Shown piece by piece: positions 21,505 through 30,209 of a stretch of 64,000 nucleotides of DNA. Under the pieces are notes generated by a model that searched no databases, had not been told where the DNA came from, and worked only from the letters and a program-made list of their open reading frames with translations. This DNA comes from Microvirga sp. ACRRW (lineage in GTDB: Bacteria > Pseudomonadota > Alphaproteobacteria > Rhizobiales > Beijerinckiaceae). The stretch covers positions 310,001-374,000 of the forward strand of contig NZ_JAKRNJ010000004.1 in assembly GCF_022346925.1 (NCBI RefSeq). The letters are read 5' to 3'. A program made the position numbers and the translations under genes. The stretch's first letter is position 1. The number at the start of each line of letters is the position of its first letter.

Positions 21505-21531
21505 GAAAGGCCGGGGTGACCCGGCCTTTCT
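21505..21531. terminator. Bidirectional terminator between clpB and the HPF-like gene
   Basis: GAAAGGCCGGG at 21505-21515 pairs with CCCGGCCTTTC at 21520-21530 around a GTGA loop. The flanking A- and T-containing ends suit termination of both the clpB transcript and the facing minus-strand gene. Confidence 0.8.
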
Positions 21532-21543
21532 CATGTCTGCAAA

Positions 21544-21948
21544 TTATTCTGCGGCTGCGCGAAACTCATCTTCATCGCGAGCAGGCGGCCTATTGCCCTC
21601 GCGGAGCAGCGCATCCTTGTCGGTGCGCTCGGCTTTGTCCTCACGAAGCTCACGCTTGGAACGGCGCAGCTGCTTGGCTGTCTTCTGCAGGGCCTGACGA
21701 AACGCGGCATAGACGTCCTTGTTCTTCGCCTCGCCGCTCATCGTCTTCAACGCACCCATCTGGATGTTCACCGTACACCGGTAGTTGATTCCCTCGCGGG
21801 TCACATGCACGGAGGCGGTGCTCAGCCTTCCGAAATACTTTCCCGCCACCTGGCGGATATTGGTTCTGGCATATTCGGGAAACATATCTCCCAGATCGAT
21901 ATTCGAGCTTTGCACCAGGATCGCGTTTTCGGCGCCTTCGAGACTCAT
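21544..21948 (-). CDS. Short HPF/RaiA-family ribosome-associated protein
   Basis: 134 residues. The S30EA fold is visible as IRQVAGKYFGRLSTASVHVTREG, then a VNIQMG strand, and a basic helix (residues about 88-108, KTAKQLRRSKRELRED) of the kind that lies on the 30S subunit. Alphaproteobacteria normally use a long HPF of about 190 residues with a C-terminal dimerisation domain; that domain is missing here, so this is a short YfiA/HPF-like paralogue that could inactivate 70S ribosomes without forming 100S dimers. Its location next to clpB fits stress physiology. The tail is charged and probably disordered. Confidence 0.75.
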   Translation of the reverse strand: MSLEGAENAILVQSSNIDLGDMFPEYARTNIRQVAGKYFGRLSTASVHVTREGINYRCTVNIQMGALKTMSGEAKNKDVYAAFRQALQKTAKQLRRSKRELREDKAERTDKDALLREGNRPPARDEDEFRAAAE

Positions 21949-22232
21949 TCGCTCCTCCGTTGGGTGAAGGTTCGTGGGCTAACGGACCACATGCTAGATA
22001 GTTGCCGGGCCATTGCAACATAAGTTATTGCGACTCGAATTTTCGAAGACGGCGAAGCTGAGCCGTATCCTGCTCAGTATGTACTCCGCGAACCTCGACC
22101 ATGCGGAGATGCTCGTTCCCTACGAATTCAAGCGCCATCGTTTTCGCGGCTCCGCTGCGTTTCTCCAATCCCGCGCCTCGAACAAAAGCCTCCTGCAAAC
22201 GTTCGCCACCACGAAACTTTCAGGAGAAGTCC

Positions 22233-22955
22233 ATGTCCTCTCGCCGTCTCATGGTTGCCGGCATTGCCGTTGCCTTCGCCCTTCCCGCCTTTGCCCAGCA
22301 GAACCAAGCACCGTCCTATCCCGTCACACCGCAAGCCGCAGAAACACAGCCCAACCAGGCCCTCGGCCAGGGCGCAGAGCAGCGTCAGCAGCGCACGCAG
22401 CAGGGCGGCGCGCCGCAGGACACGCAGACGCCCATGCGCCAGGGCCAAGCCAACAGCGTGCCCGCAGCGCAAGGCCAGCAGCAATCGCAGGCTGACCGCC
22501 AGTACATTCAGCAAGCGCTTGCGCTCAGCACGGTCTCGCTTCAGCAATCGAACTTCGCCTTGTCGAAGGCGCAGAATCCGCACCTGAAGCAATTCGCGGA
22601 ATTCGAGATCGGCGAGCAGAACACCCTGACCGATGTGATGCGCTCCTTCGCAGATCCTGCGGCAACCGCATCGACGTCCGCAGGCGCTCAGGCGTCGGCC
22701 TCTACCGCCCCGGAGCTGTCGCAGGAAGATTCCGCCGCCATGGAACGCTTATCGAAAGCGCAACCCGGCCCTGCATTGGATCGCGAATATCTGGCCATGC
22801 AGATCCAAGGCCATCAGAGGTTGCTGAAGCTGCAGGAAGACTACCTGAAGAACTCCGGAAACCGCGAGATGACTAACATCGCCAAGCTCGCGCGCGGACA
22901 GATCAAGGAGCACATCGCCTTGCTTGAGACCATGCAGAAGGAACTTGGCCGCTAA
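22233..22955 (+). CDS. Exported DUF4142 family protein
   Basis: 240 residues from ATG 22233, with AGGAGAA 5 bp before it. A Sec signal peptide (MSSRRLMVAGIAVAFALPAFA, cleavage after AFA) leads to a Gln/Ala/Pro-rich linker to about residue 85, and then the DUF4142 helical domain: QYIQQALALSTVSLQ, then LKQFAEFEIGEQ and HQRLLKLQEDYL. DUF4142 is a ferritin-like four-helix fold common in periplasmic stress-associated proteins; its function is not established. A hairpin terminator follows at 22959-22998. Confidence 0.85.
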   Translation: MSSRRLMVAGIAVAFALPAFAQQNQAPSYPVTPQAAETQPNQALGQGAEQRQQRTQQGGAPQDTQTPMRQGQANSVPAAQGQQQSQADRQYIQQALALSTVSLQQSNFALSKAQNPHLKQFAEFEIGEQNTLTDVMRSFADPAATASTSAGAQASASTAPELSQEDSAAMERLSKAQPGPALDREYLAMQIQGHQRLLKLQEDYLKNSGNREMTNIAKLARGQIKEHIALLETMQKELGR

Positions 22956-22958
22956 AGC

Positions 22959-22998
22959 CGTTCCGGCCCCGCTTGCTTGAGAAGCGCGGGCCGGAACG
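22959..22998 (+). terminator. Hairpin after the DUF4142 gene
   Basis: CGTTCCGGCCC (22959-22969) pairs perfectly with GGGCCGGAACG (22988-22998). The T-run after it (CCTCTTT) is weak, so termination efficiency is uncertain. Confidence 0.6.
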
Positions 22999-23079
22999 CC
23001 TCTTTCAACAGGTCGTTGCTTTTCAAGAGTCGCGGGCAGCTTTCGAGCCCGCCTCAGAAACGAAGAAGAGGAATATCCG

Positions 23080-23694
23080 ATGGCGCGAGACAAGCGCGGC
23101 AATCCGCCGGAACCCGATGTCGATGAGGTTATGAACGAACTGGTTCAGGAAGAAGGCGGCGATGATTTCATCGCAGGCCCGACTCAGCGCAACGATGTCG
23201 GCAACACCAAGCGCGCAGCGGCGAAAGCCTCTGGCGTGATGGGCGCGACGAAGAAGCTCGACCCCGATCTCGACATCGATCATGTGGACGATGGGCGGAT
23301 CGCCAGCGGTTCCAAGGCCGGTCTCCGCTCCTTCAAGGACGTGCCGGAAGAGGAAGACGATGACGCCGGGTTCACGCTGTCCAATGAGGAGATCGCCGAA
23401 GGCGTTTCGACAACCGCGAACAAGAGCCCTGCGCCGCGTTCTGCTCAGACGGATAGCGGATCGGGGCCTTCGGGCATGAGCGGCGGCGCAGCTTCGCGCA
23501 AGCGTGTTCCGGCACCCGGCAATGCGGTCGATGTGACGAAGGGAACGCTCGTGCGCGGGCATTCCACCGCGAGCCAATCCGGTAGACGTTCGCAATCTTC
23601 AACGGGTGATGAGAAGCCCGCGAAACGTTCTGCGCGCGGCGACGAGGGACAGCACCAGCGTCCGTTGTCGAAAGGCGGAAACGAAGAGCGCTGA
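23080..23694 (+). CDS. Low-complexity hydrophilic protein of unknown function
   Basis: 204 residues beginning MARDKRGNPPEPDVDEVM, with AGAGGA ahead of the ATG. It has acidic stretches (PEEEDDDAGF) and a Ser/Gly/Arg-rich C-terminus ending in SKGGNEER, no hydrophobic core, signal or membrane segment, and is likely disordered. A perfect terminator follows at 23717-23748, which supports its being a real transcription unit. It resembles the charged small proteins found near stress genes in soil Rhizobiales, but I know no named family and assign no function. Confidence 0.6.
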   Translation: MARDKRGNPPEPDVDEVMNELVQEEGGDDFIAGPTQRNDVGNTKRAAAKASGVMGATKKLDPDLDIDHVDDGRIASGSKAGLRSFKDVPEEEDDDAGFTLSNEEIAEGVSTTANKSPAPRSAQTDSGSGPSGMSGGAASRKRVPAPGNAVDVTKGTLVRGHSTASQSGRRSQSSTGDEKPAKRSARGDEGQHQRPLSKGGNEER

Positions 23695-23716
23695 TTCTTT
23701 CCGCATCATCTTTCTC

Positions 23717-23752
23717 TCACCTCGGACAGCATCATGCGTCCGAGGTGATTTT
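23717..23752 (+). terminator. Intrinsic terminator
   Basis: TCACCTCGGAC (23717-23727) pairs perfectly with GTCCGAGGTGA (23738-23748) and is followed by TTTTG. It ends the unit containing the low-complexity protein. Confidence 0.85.
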
Positions 23753-23874
23753 GTTACATGGATCATTTCAAAACTGCGTCTCAGCCGGAAGGCGGAGTGA
23801 CAGTCTTTGCCTCGCCCTTTATGCATCGTTCAAGCCGAACGGCTCACGCGACATAAAGATACGAGGAAGCTCTC

Positions 23875-24963
23875 ATGGATAGAAGAAAGGTTCTCAAAGG
23901 CGCAGGTCTCGCCGCTGCTGCGGGCGCTGTCGCCTCACCCGCCATCGCGCAGTCTCAACCCGAGATTCGCTGGCGCATGGCCTCGAGCTATCCCAAGAGC
24001 CTCGACACGCTCTACGGCGCGGGCGAGATGGTGGCCAAGCGCGTGGCAGCCGCCACCGACAACAAGTTCCAGCTCCAGGTCTTCGCCGCAGGCGAAATCG
24101 TAAGCGGCCTGCAGGTGCTCGACGCCACGCAGAACGGCACCGTGGAATGCGGCTATACCCTGTCGAGCTATTACATCGGCAAGGACCCCACCTTCATGTT
24201 CGACACCTCCGCGCCGTGGGGCATGAACGTGCGCCAGCACAATGGATGGATGTATTATGGCGGCGGCCTCGAGCTCGTGCGGGAATTCCTGAAGGACTAC
24301 AACGTCATCTCCTTCCCCGCGGGCCAGACCGGCGCACAGATGGGCGGCTGGTTCCGCAAGGAAGTGACTTCCGTCGCCGACCTGCAGGGCCTCAAGATGC
24401 GCATCGCCGGCATGGGCGGCCAGATCATGCAGAAGCTCGGCGTGGTGCCGCAGGTTCTCGCGGCTGGCGACATCTATCCGGCGCTGGAGCGCGGCACGCT
24501 CGACGCCGTGGAGTTCTCCGGCCCCTATGACGACGAGAAGCTCGGCTTCGTGAAGGTCGCCAAGTACTATTACTATCCCGGCTTCTGGGAAGGCAGCGCG
24601 CAGCCCTCGCTCTATGTGAACATGGAGAAATGGAACTCTCTGCCTGCGAACTACAAGGCGATTCTGGAAGCGGCCTGCGCCGAGGCGAATGCCCTGTGCA
24701 TGGCGAAGTACGATGCGCAGAACGCCGAGGCCGTCCGCCGTCTGGTTTCTCAGGGCGCGCAGCTGCGCGCCTTCCCGAGGGATGTGATGGAGCAGAGCTA
24801 CAAGGAAGCCTACAAGCTCTACAACGAGATCGCGGCCTCCAATGCGAAGTTCAAGAAGGTCTACGACCACTGGAACGCCTTCCGCGAGAAGGAGCTGACC
24901 TGGTTTCGCATCGCCGAGCTGCCCTTCGACTATTTCGTCAACCAGCAGCAGGGCCAGCGGTAA
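23875..24963 (+). CDS. TRAP transporter substrate-binding protein (DctP family), orphan
   Basis: 362 residues. A twin-arginine-type leader (MDRRKVLKGAGLAAAAG, cleavage after AIAQ) precedes the mature protein. The DctP fold shows WRMASSYPKSLDTLY, GEIVSGLQVLD, LQGLKMRIAG and GDIYPALERGTLDAVEFSGPYDD, which resembles the TakP/alpha-keto-acid and monocarboxylate-2-oxoacid branch; the arginine in KMRIAG would bind the ligand carboxylate. TRAP systems need DctQ and DctM membrane partners, and neither is in the window, so this gene is an orphan here. Ligand is inferred only at the level of an organic acid. Confidence 0.9.
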   Translation: MDRRKVLKGAGLAAAAGAVASPAIAQSQPEIRWRMASSYPKSLDTLYGAGEMVAKRVAAATDNKFQLQVFAAGEIVSGLQVLDATQNGTVECGYTLSSYYIGKDPTFMFDTSAPWGMNVRQHNGWMYYGGGLELVREFLKDYNVISFPAGQTGAQMGGWFRKEVTSVADLQGLKMRIAGMGGQIMQKLGVVPQVLAAGDIYPALERGTLDAVEFSGPYDDEKLGFVKVAKYYYYPGFWEGSAQPSLYVNMEKWNSLPANYKAILEAACAEANALCMAKYDAQNAEAVRRLVSQGAQLRAFPRDVMEQSYKEAYKLYNEIAASNAKFKKVYDHWNAFREKELTWFRIAELPFDYFVNQQQGQR

Positions 24964-24972
24964 CGATTCAAG

Positions 24973-25000
24973 AAAGGCGGCGCGCAAGCGTCGCCTTTTT
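24973..25000 (+). terminator. Intrinsic terminator after the TRAP binding protein
   Basis: AAAGGCGGCGC pairs with GCGTCGCCTTT (one G-T pair) around a GCAA tetraloop, followed by TT; it lies about 10 bp after the stop. Confidence 0.85.
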
Positions 25001-25081
25001 CGCGACCTTGGCGGGATCGAAGCCCGCATTGCGGCGTTGTCTCTTCAGACTGGGCTCTTTCAAGCCTCAAGGAGACAGCGC

Positions 25082-25249
25082 ATGAAGAACGACAAGATGC
25101 ACAACAAGGACAAGTCCGCCGGAAAGCCCGAGCGCAAGGACGACAGGCTGCCCGAGAACTCCAAGAAGGAACTCGACAAGAAGCTCGATGAAGGCGTGGA
25201 AGAAACCTTCCCGGCGAGCGATCCCGTTTCCGTGAAGATCACGAAGTAA
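25082..25249 (+). CDS. Small charged protein ending in a TFPASDPVSV motif
   Basis: 55 residues from ATG 25082, with AAGGAG about 7 bp upstream. The first 35 residues are Lys/Asp/Glu-rich (KDKSAGKPERKDDR), followed by ELDKKLDEGVEETFPASDPVSV. The ETFPASDPVSV ending is a recurring signature of very short proteins in Rhizobiales, of unknown function. A perfect terminator follows at 25271, so it is a monocistronic gene. Confidence 0.7.
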   Translation: MKNDKMHNKDKSAGKPERKDDRLPENSKKELDKKLDEGVEETFPASDPVSVKITK

Positions 25250-25270
25250 GTTTTGTTTTCATAACGCGAG

Positions 25271-25296
25271 CCCCAGGCGCGAAGCCTGGGGTTTTT
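25271..25296. terminator. Intrinsic terminator
   Basis: CCCCAGGC (25271-25278) pairs with GCCTGGGG (25284-25291) and is followed by TTTTT. It serves the 55-residue gene and lies just before the end of the facing permease gene. Confidence 0.9.
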
Positions 25297-25302
25297 CATG
25301 GC

Positions 25303-26169
25303 TTAGCTACGGCTGGCGACGGCGACGCCCACGGCCGCGCAGGCCATGCCGGCCATTTGCAGCAGGCTTAACGACTCCCCGAACATCAGGAAGGCCATGA
25401 TGGCCGCAACCGGCGGCACGAGATAGAGCAGCGTCGCCACTCCCACGACCGCGCCCTGACGGATCAGGAACAGCAGCAGACCGATCGCGCCGATGGACAG
25501 GCCGAGCACCGCCCAGGCCATGGCGCCGATCAGCGGCAGCGTCCATTCGAGCCGCATATCCTCCGTCAGCAGAACCATCGGCAGGGTGACGGCGGCGGCG
25601 CCGATATATTGCACGAAAGCATTCACGCGCAGATCCTGCGCGCTGCCCGCGCGCTTCTGCCAGATCGTGCCGAAGGTGATCGACAGCATGCCCAGCACGC
25701 AGATCAGGAGTGGGAAGGCCGGCACGCCGCCATCCCCGAGCTTGGGAGCGACCACGAGAACCGCGCCCAGGAAGCCCAGCCCGATTCCGGCCCAGCGGCG
25801 TCGCGAAACCGCCTCCCCCAAGAGAGGACCGGCAAGCGCGCCAGTCACCAGCGGCTGAAGGCCTGCGACCAGCGCGGAGATTCCGGCCGGCAGTCCATGC
25901 TTCACCGACCAGAACACCCCGCCGAGATAGCACCCGTGCAGCAGAGCTCCCGCGATGAGCCCATTTCCCCATTCGCGCCTCGTTCTCGGCCAGGGCGCCC
26001 TGACTACCAGGACGATCAGGCCCAGAACCGCGAGGGCCAGCAGGTACCGCACCAGCAGAAAGGTCAACGGATCGGCATAGGGCGCGACCGTCCGCGCGAC
26101 GATGAACCCCGTCGCCCAGATGAGCACGAAAAGCGGCGGCGCGAGACGGGCGAGAGAGGATGAGGTCAT
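25303..26169 (-). CDS. EamA/DMT superfamily permease
   Basis: 288 residues with ten hydrophobic helices arranged as two EamA repeats: helices 1-5 start LAPPLFVLIWATGFIVAR and helices 6-10 end MAGMACAAVGVAV. The IWATGFIVAR N-terminus and the GLQPLVTGALA and LVPPVAAIMA segments before the last helices are typical of the drug/metabolite transporter group. Members export amino acids and other metabolites; the substrate cannot be read from sequence. The start ATG 26169 has a poor ribosome site. It is divergent from the second RTX gene. Confidence 0.88.
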   Translation of the reverse strand: MTSSSLARLAPPLFVLIWATGFIVARTVAPYADPLTFLLVRYLLALAVLGLIVLVVRAPWPRTRREWGNGLIAGALLHGCYLGGVFWSVKHGLPAGISALVAGLQPLVTGALAGPLLGEAVSRRRWAGIGLGFLGAVLVVAPKLGDGGVPAFPLLICVLGMLSITFGTIWQKRAGSAQDLRVNAFVQYIGAAAVTLPMVLLTEDMRLEWTLPLIGAMAWAVLGLSIGAIGLLLFLIRQGAVVGVATLLYLVPPVAAIMAFLMFGESLSLLQMAGMACAAVGVAVASRS

Positions 26170-26491
26170 GGCAAGGAACGGAAGAAAAACGGGAAAATAG
26201 CCAGGGGCGGTAAACGACCCTCCGCGACCTTCTGCCACTACTGGCGCTCTTCTGTCGAGCGGAAGCATGAAAGGTCTGCTTCGACAGCATGTGCGCAAGC
26301 ACACTTGAGCGGCAAAGCCCGAAAAATAAGAACTTGCACAGCAAATAACGTTACGAATAGGTAAGAATATATCGTATATGACGATTCGCAGTTTCGTAAC
26401 CCTGGGCTCTGATCTGGCCTCAGCTCACCTCAGGGCTTCACATCCCTCCGAATGGCAACACACACACTACAAGAGATTACAGGGGTCCTCG
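26170..26491. promoter_or_regulatory. AT-rich divergent spacer upstream of the second RTX gene
   Basis: No gene is seen in these 322 bp. The stretch 26340-26400 is markedly AT-rich for this chromosome and carries an 8-bp inverted repeat, GTTACGAA at 26350-26357 and TTCGTAAC at 26393-26400, flanking an AATATATCGTATATG segment. This looks like an operator or promoter region for the RTX gene. AGGGGT at 26481-26486 is its ribosome site. All roles are inference from pattern. Confidence 0.4.
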
Positions 26492-28153
26492 ATGGCAATT
26501 CCCACACTTAATATCATTACGGCCAATGCTGGCGCTGAAGTCCTCGAGGGTACCGGTGGAGCCTTCGATGTTGCTTCCTATCGTAATGCACCAGGTGCCG
26601 TGACGGTCGTCATCCCAGGCTCTGGCGCGACCAATGGGAGCGTTACGAGTGCAGGCTGGGCCGCTGGCGATGAATATGGCGCTGAGATTAACGGCATCGA
26701 AGGCACGCGCTTCGACGACACCTTCTACGGCAACGGCCGCGATAACTTCTTCCTCGGCGGCGCCGGTGCGGATACGTTCTGGGGTGGCGATGGCATCGAC
26801 ACGATCAGCTATCAGACAGCAGCCAGCGCCATCGCGATCAATATCGGCTACTACGAAGCCGGTCTCGGCGACGCCTTGGGCGACCGTGTTTATGGTATCG
26901 AGAACGTCATCGGTTCCGACTTCAACGACTCGATCATCGGTTCGGACGTGGCCAACTTGCTCGAAGGTGGTCGGGGCAACGATACGCTCCAGGGCTCCAC
27001 TGGCGCCGACACCATCGATGGCGGCGAGGGCATTGACACGGTCAGCTACGATTACTCCATCTCCTACGGCGTGACGGTCGACCTCCGCTTGACGGGGCCG
27101 CAGGGCGGCGCTCAGGAAACGAACCACGCCAAGGGCGATATCCTCATCGGCATCGAGAACATCATCGGCACGAAATGGGCCGACAATCTCACTGGCAACG
27201 ACGCCGACAACGTGATCGACGGCGGCCTGCACGTCAACGGCGGCTCTGCAGTCGACGTGATGGCCGGCAAGGGCGGCAACGACATCTACTACGTCGATGA
27301 CAATAACGCTGGTGCCGTTGACCTCGTCATCGAAGACGCCAATGCCGGTACGGATCTCGTCTACACCAAGGTCAGCTATACGCTGACCGCGAATGTGGAA
27401 AAACTCACTGCGATCCAGGGCCAGTATCGCGCTGCTGTCCTCACGGGCAACAATCTCAACAACACGATCCTCGGCAACGAGTTCGCCAACACCCTCAACG
27501 GCGGTGACGGCAACGACACGCTGGACGGCGCTGGTGGAGCCGACCGCATGGTCGGCGGCAAGGGCAACGACGTCTACTACGTCAACCACAAGTCCGATAA
27601 AGTGATCGAGTCCTCCGGCCAGGGCACCGACACGATCTATTCCAAGGTCAGCTACACCATCAGCAACTACGTCGAGAAGCTGATCGGCGAAGGCTCGAGC
27701 GCGATCACGCTCTCCGGCAATGGCTCGTCCAACACCATCATCGGCAACGCGGGCAAGAACACCATCAAGGGCAATGGCGGCAACGACGTCATCGATGGCG
27801 GGCTCGGCAACGACGTGCTCTACGGTGGCACCGGCAAGGACGCGTTCGTGTTCAGCACGGCTTTGCACAAGAGCAAGAACGTCGACACGATCAAGGACTT
27901 CGTGGTCAAGGACGACACGATCCGCCTGGAGAATGCGATCTTCACCAAGCTGACCAAGACGGGCAAGCTGAACAAGTCGTTCTTCAAGATCGGCGACAAG
28001 GCCAAGGACAAGAACGACTACCTTGTCTACAACAACAAGACCGGCGCGCTCTCCTACGATGCCGACGGCTCGGGCAAGAAGTACGGCTTGGTCAAGATCG
28101 CCCAGCTCGAAAAGGGCCTCAAGATGACCCACGCCGACTTCCTCGTCTTCTAA
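26492..28153 (+). CDS. RTX-type calcium-binding repeat protein with type I secretion tail
   Basis: 553 residues from ATG 26492 (AGGGGT 5 bp upstream; the frame extends 38 codons further with no ribosome site). An N-terminal segment with GTRFDDTFYGNGRDN and two hemolysin-type modules is followed by three GNDxYYV...YTLxxxVEKL units like those in the larger RTX protein 13 kb away, then GGNDVIDGGLGNDVLYGGTGKDAFVF. The C-terminus (KNVDTIKDF, then LVYNNKTGALSYDADGSG) matches serralysin-type RTX tails that are exported by type I secretion. No enzymatic domain is visible. No secretion genes lie nearby. A strong UUCG-loop terminator follows. Confidence 0.9.
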   Translation: MAIPTLNIITANAGAEVLEGTGGAFDVASYRNAPGAVTVVIPGSGATNGSVTSAGWAAGDEYGAEINGIEGTRFDDTFYGNGRDNFFLGGAGADTFWGGDGIDTISYQTAASAIAINIGYYEAGLGDALGDRVYGIENVIGSDFNDSIIGSDVANLLEGGRGNDTLQGSTGADTIDGGEGIDTVSYDYSISYGVTVDLRLTGPQGGAQETNHAKGDILIGIENIIGTKWADNLTGNDADNVIDGGLHVNGGSAVDVMAGKGGNDIYYVDDNNAGAVDLVIEDANAGTDLVYTKVSYTLTANVEKLTAIQGQYRAAVLTGNNLNNTILGNEFANTLNGGDGNDTLDGAGGADRMVGGKGNDVYYVNHKSDKVIESSGQGTDTIYSKVSYTISNYVEKLIGEGSSAITLSGNGSSNTIIGNAGKNTIKGNGGNDVIDGGLGNDVLYGGTGKDAFVFSTALHKSKNVDTIKDFVVKDDTIRLENAIFTKLTKTGKLNKSFFKIGDKAKDKNDYLVYNNKTGALSYDADGSGKKYGLVKIAQLEKGLKMTHADFLVF

Positions 28154-28175
28154 GTGACTTGCAGTCCAACGACGA

Positions 28176-28201
28176 AAGGCCTCCTTCGGGAGGCCTTTTT
28201 T
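28176..28201 (+). terminator. Intrinsic terminator with UUCG tetraloop
   Basis: AAGGCCTCC (28176-28184), TTCG loop, GGAGGCCTT (28189-28197) and a T-run to 28201; a perfect stem with the most stable tetraloop, 22 bp after the RTX stop. Confidence 0.93.
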
Positions 28202-28280
28202 ATGGGAACGAATGGTAGCGTTGCCGTTTAAGAATGATTGGGACAAGGCTCCCGCCAAGGTTGGGACCGGGTGGTATTTG

Positions 28281-28321
28281 CCAAGTGGTTCTTGCCAAGT
28301 GGTTCTTGCCTTTGGTTCTTG
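28281..28321. repeat. Three tandem 13-14-bp direct repeats
   Basis: CCAAGTGGTTCTTG occurs at 28281-28294 and again at 28295-28308, followed by a 13-bp variant CCTTTGGTTCTTG to 28321. The array lies 50 bp before the YihY start. Confidence 0.7.
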
Positions 28322-28369
28322 CCTTGTCCGTCCTCTCGCCGCACCATCTCCAGCAGCCTGGAGCTCCTT

Positions 28370-29260
28370 TTGCTGAAACGCCTGCGCCTCACTTTCGAAT
28401 TGCTCATGATCACCATGAACCGCTTCGTGCTGCACGATGCCTGGGCGATCGCGAGCCATATCGCATTGTCGGTGCTGACCTCCTTCTTCCCTTTCCTGAT
28501 CCTGGTGACGGCGCTCGCGAGCGTGTTCGGCACTGGGACGCTCGCGGATGAAGTGGCCGACCTCATTCTCGAAGCGTGGCCGCAGGAGATCGCGGGGCCC
28601 ATCGCCGGGGAAATCCACACCATCCTGACCGGACGGCGCAGCGACGTGCTGACATTGGGCGTGGTGCTTACCCTCTATTTCGCATCGAGCGGCGTGGAGA
28701 GTCTCAGGGTAGGCCTCAACCGCGCCTACAACGTGCGCGAGACCCGCGCGTGGTGGCTGACGCGGCTCGAATCCATTGCCTTCGTGATCGGCGGCGCCTT
28801 CGTGCTCATGGCCATGGCCCTGCTCGTGGTCCTAGGCCCCTTCATCTGGCGCGGCATCCTGCGATGGGTTCCGGCCCTGCAACCCTTCGATGCGCTTGTC
28901 GGCTTCCTGAGGATAGGCGTGGCAACCCTCATCATCGTGGCGGGCCTCATGTTCGCCCATAAGCTCGTCCCGTCGGGACGCCGTACTTTCCGCTCGGTGG
29001 TGCCAGGGGTGAGCGTCACCCTGTTCCTGTGGCTTCTCGGCGGCTTCGGTTTCAGCTGGTATCTCGATTATTATCCGGGCGCCTATGCCTCGACCTATGG
29101 CAGCCTTGCCACGGCAATGGTGGCGCTGATCTTTCTCTACACCCTAGGCGCGATTTTCCTGTTCGGCGGAGAGCTGAACGGCACCATTCTTGCCGCCAAG
29201 CAAAGAAGACTCGGTCAGGAGCCGCAGCCCAACATGGCGGATGTGATCACGCTTCCTTGA
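28370..29260 (+). CDS. YihY/BrkB family inner membrane protein
   Basis: About 296 residues from TTG 28370, chosen because GGAG at 28360-28363 is 6 bp upstream and gives the LKRLRLTFELL N-terminus typical of the family; the first in-frame ATG (28406) would remove conserved residues. The DDGWAIASHIALS-type motif appears as HDAWAIASHIALSVLTSFFPF. Six hydrophobic helices and the SVVPG...FSWYLDYYPGAYASTYGSLATAMV block complete the family. It is an integral membrane protein of uncertain function (once called ribonuclease BN in error). It ends 10 bp from the stop of the convergent exported protein. Confidence 0.85.
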   Translation: MLKRLRLTFELLMITMNRFVLHDAWAIASHIALSVLTSFFPFLILVTALASVFGTGTLADEVADLILEAWPQEIAGPIAGEIHTILTGRRSDVLTLGVVLTLYFASSGVESLRVGLNRAYNVRETRAWWLTRLESIAFVIGGAFVLMAMALLVVLGPFIWRGILRWVPALQPFDALVGFLRIGVATLIIVAGLMFAHKLVPSGRRTFRSVVPGVSVTLFLWLLGGFGFSWYLDYYPGAYASTYGSLATAMVALIFLYTLGAIFLFGGELNGTILAAKQRRLGQEPQPNMADVITLP

Positions 29261-29270
29261 GGGGCTGGAT

Positions 29271-29990
29271 TCAGAGCTTCGGCGAAACCCTCAACTCCAG
29301 CTTTGCCAATCCCGCAGGCCGCATATCCGGCGTCAAGTTGTATCCGACGGAGACGTTGAGGGTCGATTGGAACGCGGCGTCCGAGCCAAGAACCGTCTGG
29401 CCTAAGAATTCAGACGTAAGGCTCGAACTGAGCGCTCCGTTGGACACGTCCATGCTCACGTTGGGCGAGAAACGGAGCTTCGTTTCCCATGCGCTCAAGG
29501 GCAGATCCAACGGCACGTTCAACCTTCCGCTGAGCGACTGAAAATAATCGGTTTGCGCATTGTCGATGGAGCCCGCTGTCGAGAGGCCGATTTCAACGCC
29601 ACCCAACCTCTTCACATCCTGCGACCATGACGATTCCCACATGGCTTTCGAGGACAGGAAGCGGCTTTCACCGCTGCTTCTGGTGAGTTCCGTGCCGACC
29701 ATGAAATTCCAGTCCTGGAAAGGCTGCATCTTCGCACCAACCGTCCTGTCGGAATCGGAAGCCGCGAAAGTCGGCGTCTTCGATGCGGCGAGTCCGTTCG
29801 TCCATGTTTGCATGCGGTTCAGGGAATAGGCTGCTTTGGGATTGCCAGCGCGCCGCGCGGCGACATCCTCGATCCGCCAAACCTGCATATCGGCCGCGCT
29901 CCCGGCTCCATCCTCAAGCGCATAAGCCGAAGAGCAAATTTCAAAAATGCAAAGCAGAAAGACTGCAATTTTCCAATTTTTCGAGGACAT
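29271..29990 (-). CDS. Exported protein of unknown function, beta-strand-rich
   Basis: 239 residues with a signal peptide (MSSKNWKIAVFLLCIFEI...SAYA). The mature part has alternating hydrophobic and polar residues, e.g. ETKLRFSPNVSMDV and STLNVSVGYNLTP, and ends in an aromatic-free LELRVSPKL strand. The pattern suggests a small beta barrel or periplasmic beta protein. I recognise no family. Base composition is lower in GC than its neighbours, and the upstream 270 bp are AT-rich, hinting at recent acquisition. Confidence 0.55.
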   Translation of the reverse strand: MSSKNWKIAVFLLCIFEICSSAYALEDGAGSAADMQVWRIEDVAARRAGNPKAAYSLNRMQTWTNGLAASKTPTFAASDSDRTVGAKMQPFQDWNFMVGTELTRSSGESRFLSSKAMWESSWSQDVKRLGGVEIGLSTAGSIDNAQTDYFQSLSGRLNVPLDLPLSAWETKLRFSPNVSMDVSNGALSSSLTSEFLGQTVLGSDAAFQSTLNVSVGYNLTPDMRPAGLAKLELRVSPKL

Positions 29991-30209
29991 GGAGCAACAC
30001 AGAATTTAATCTTAAAATGAAAAGAATATGCAAAGGCGTTCGAACACGATCCTCTAACAAAGAGATGAACAAGGGTTTAGCCTGAGCGATGCTCAAATAA
30101 GCATCAAGACTGCCGGATCTTTGAACCCGATACTCACAACTCCCGCAGAACAGGCGACTTTTTTCTTGATACGCGCGCAACGGACATAAGGACGCATCCG
30201 CACAAATGA

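Noticed and set aside
26477..28618. A 713-codon open frame on the minus strand opposite the second RTX gene
   Set aside because: It is antisense to the RTX repeats and YihY start; repetitive coding sequence in a GC-rich genome creates long empty frames on the other strand.
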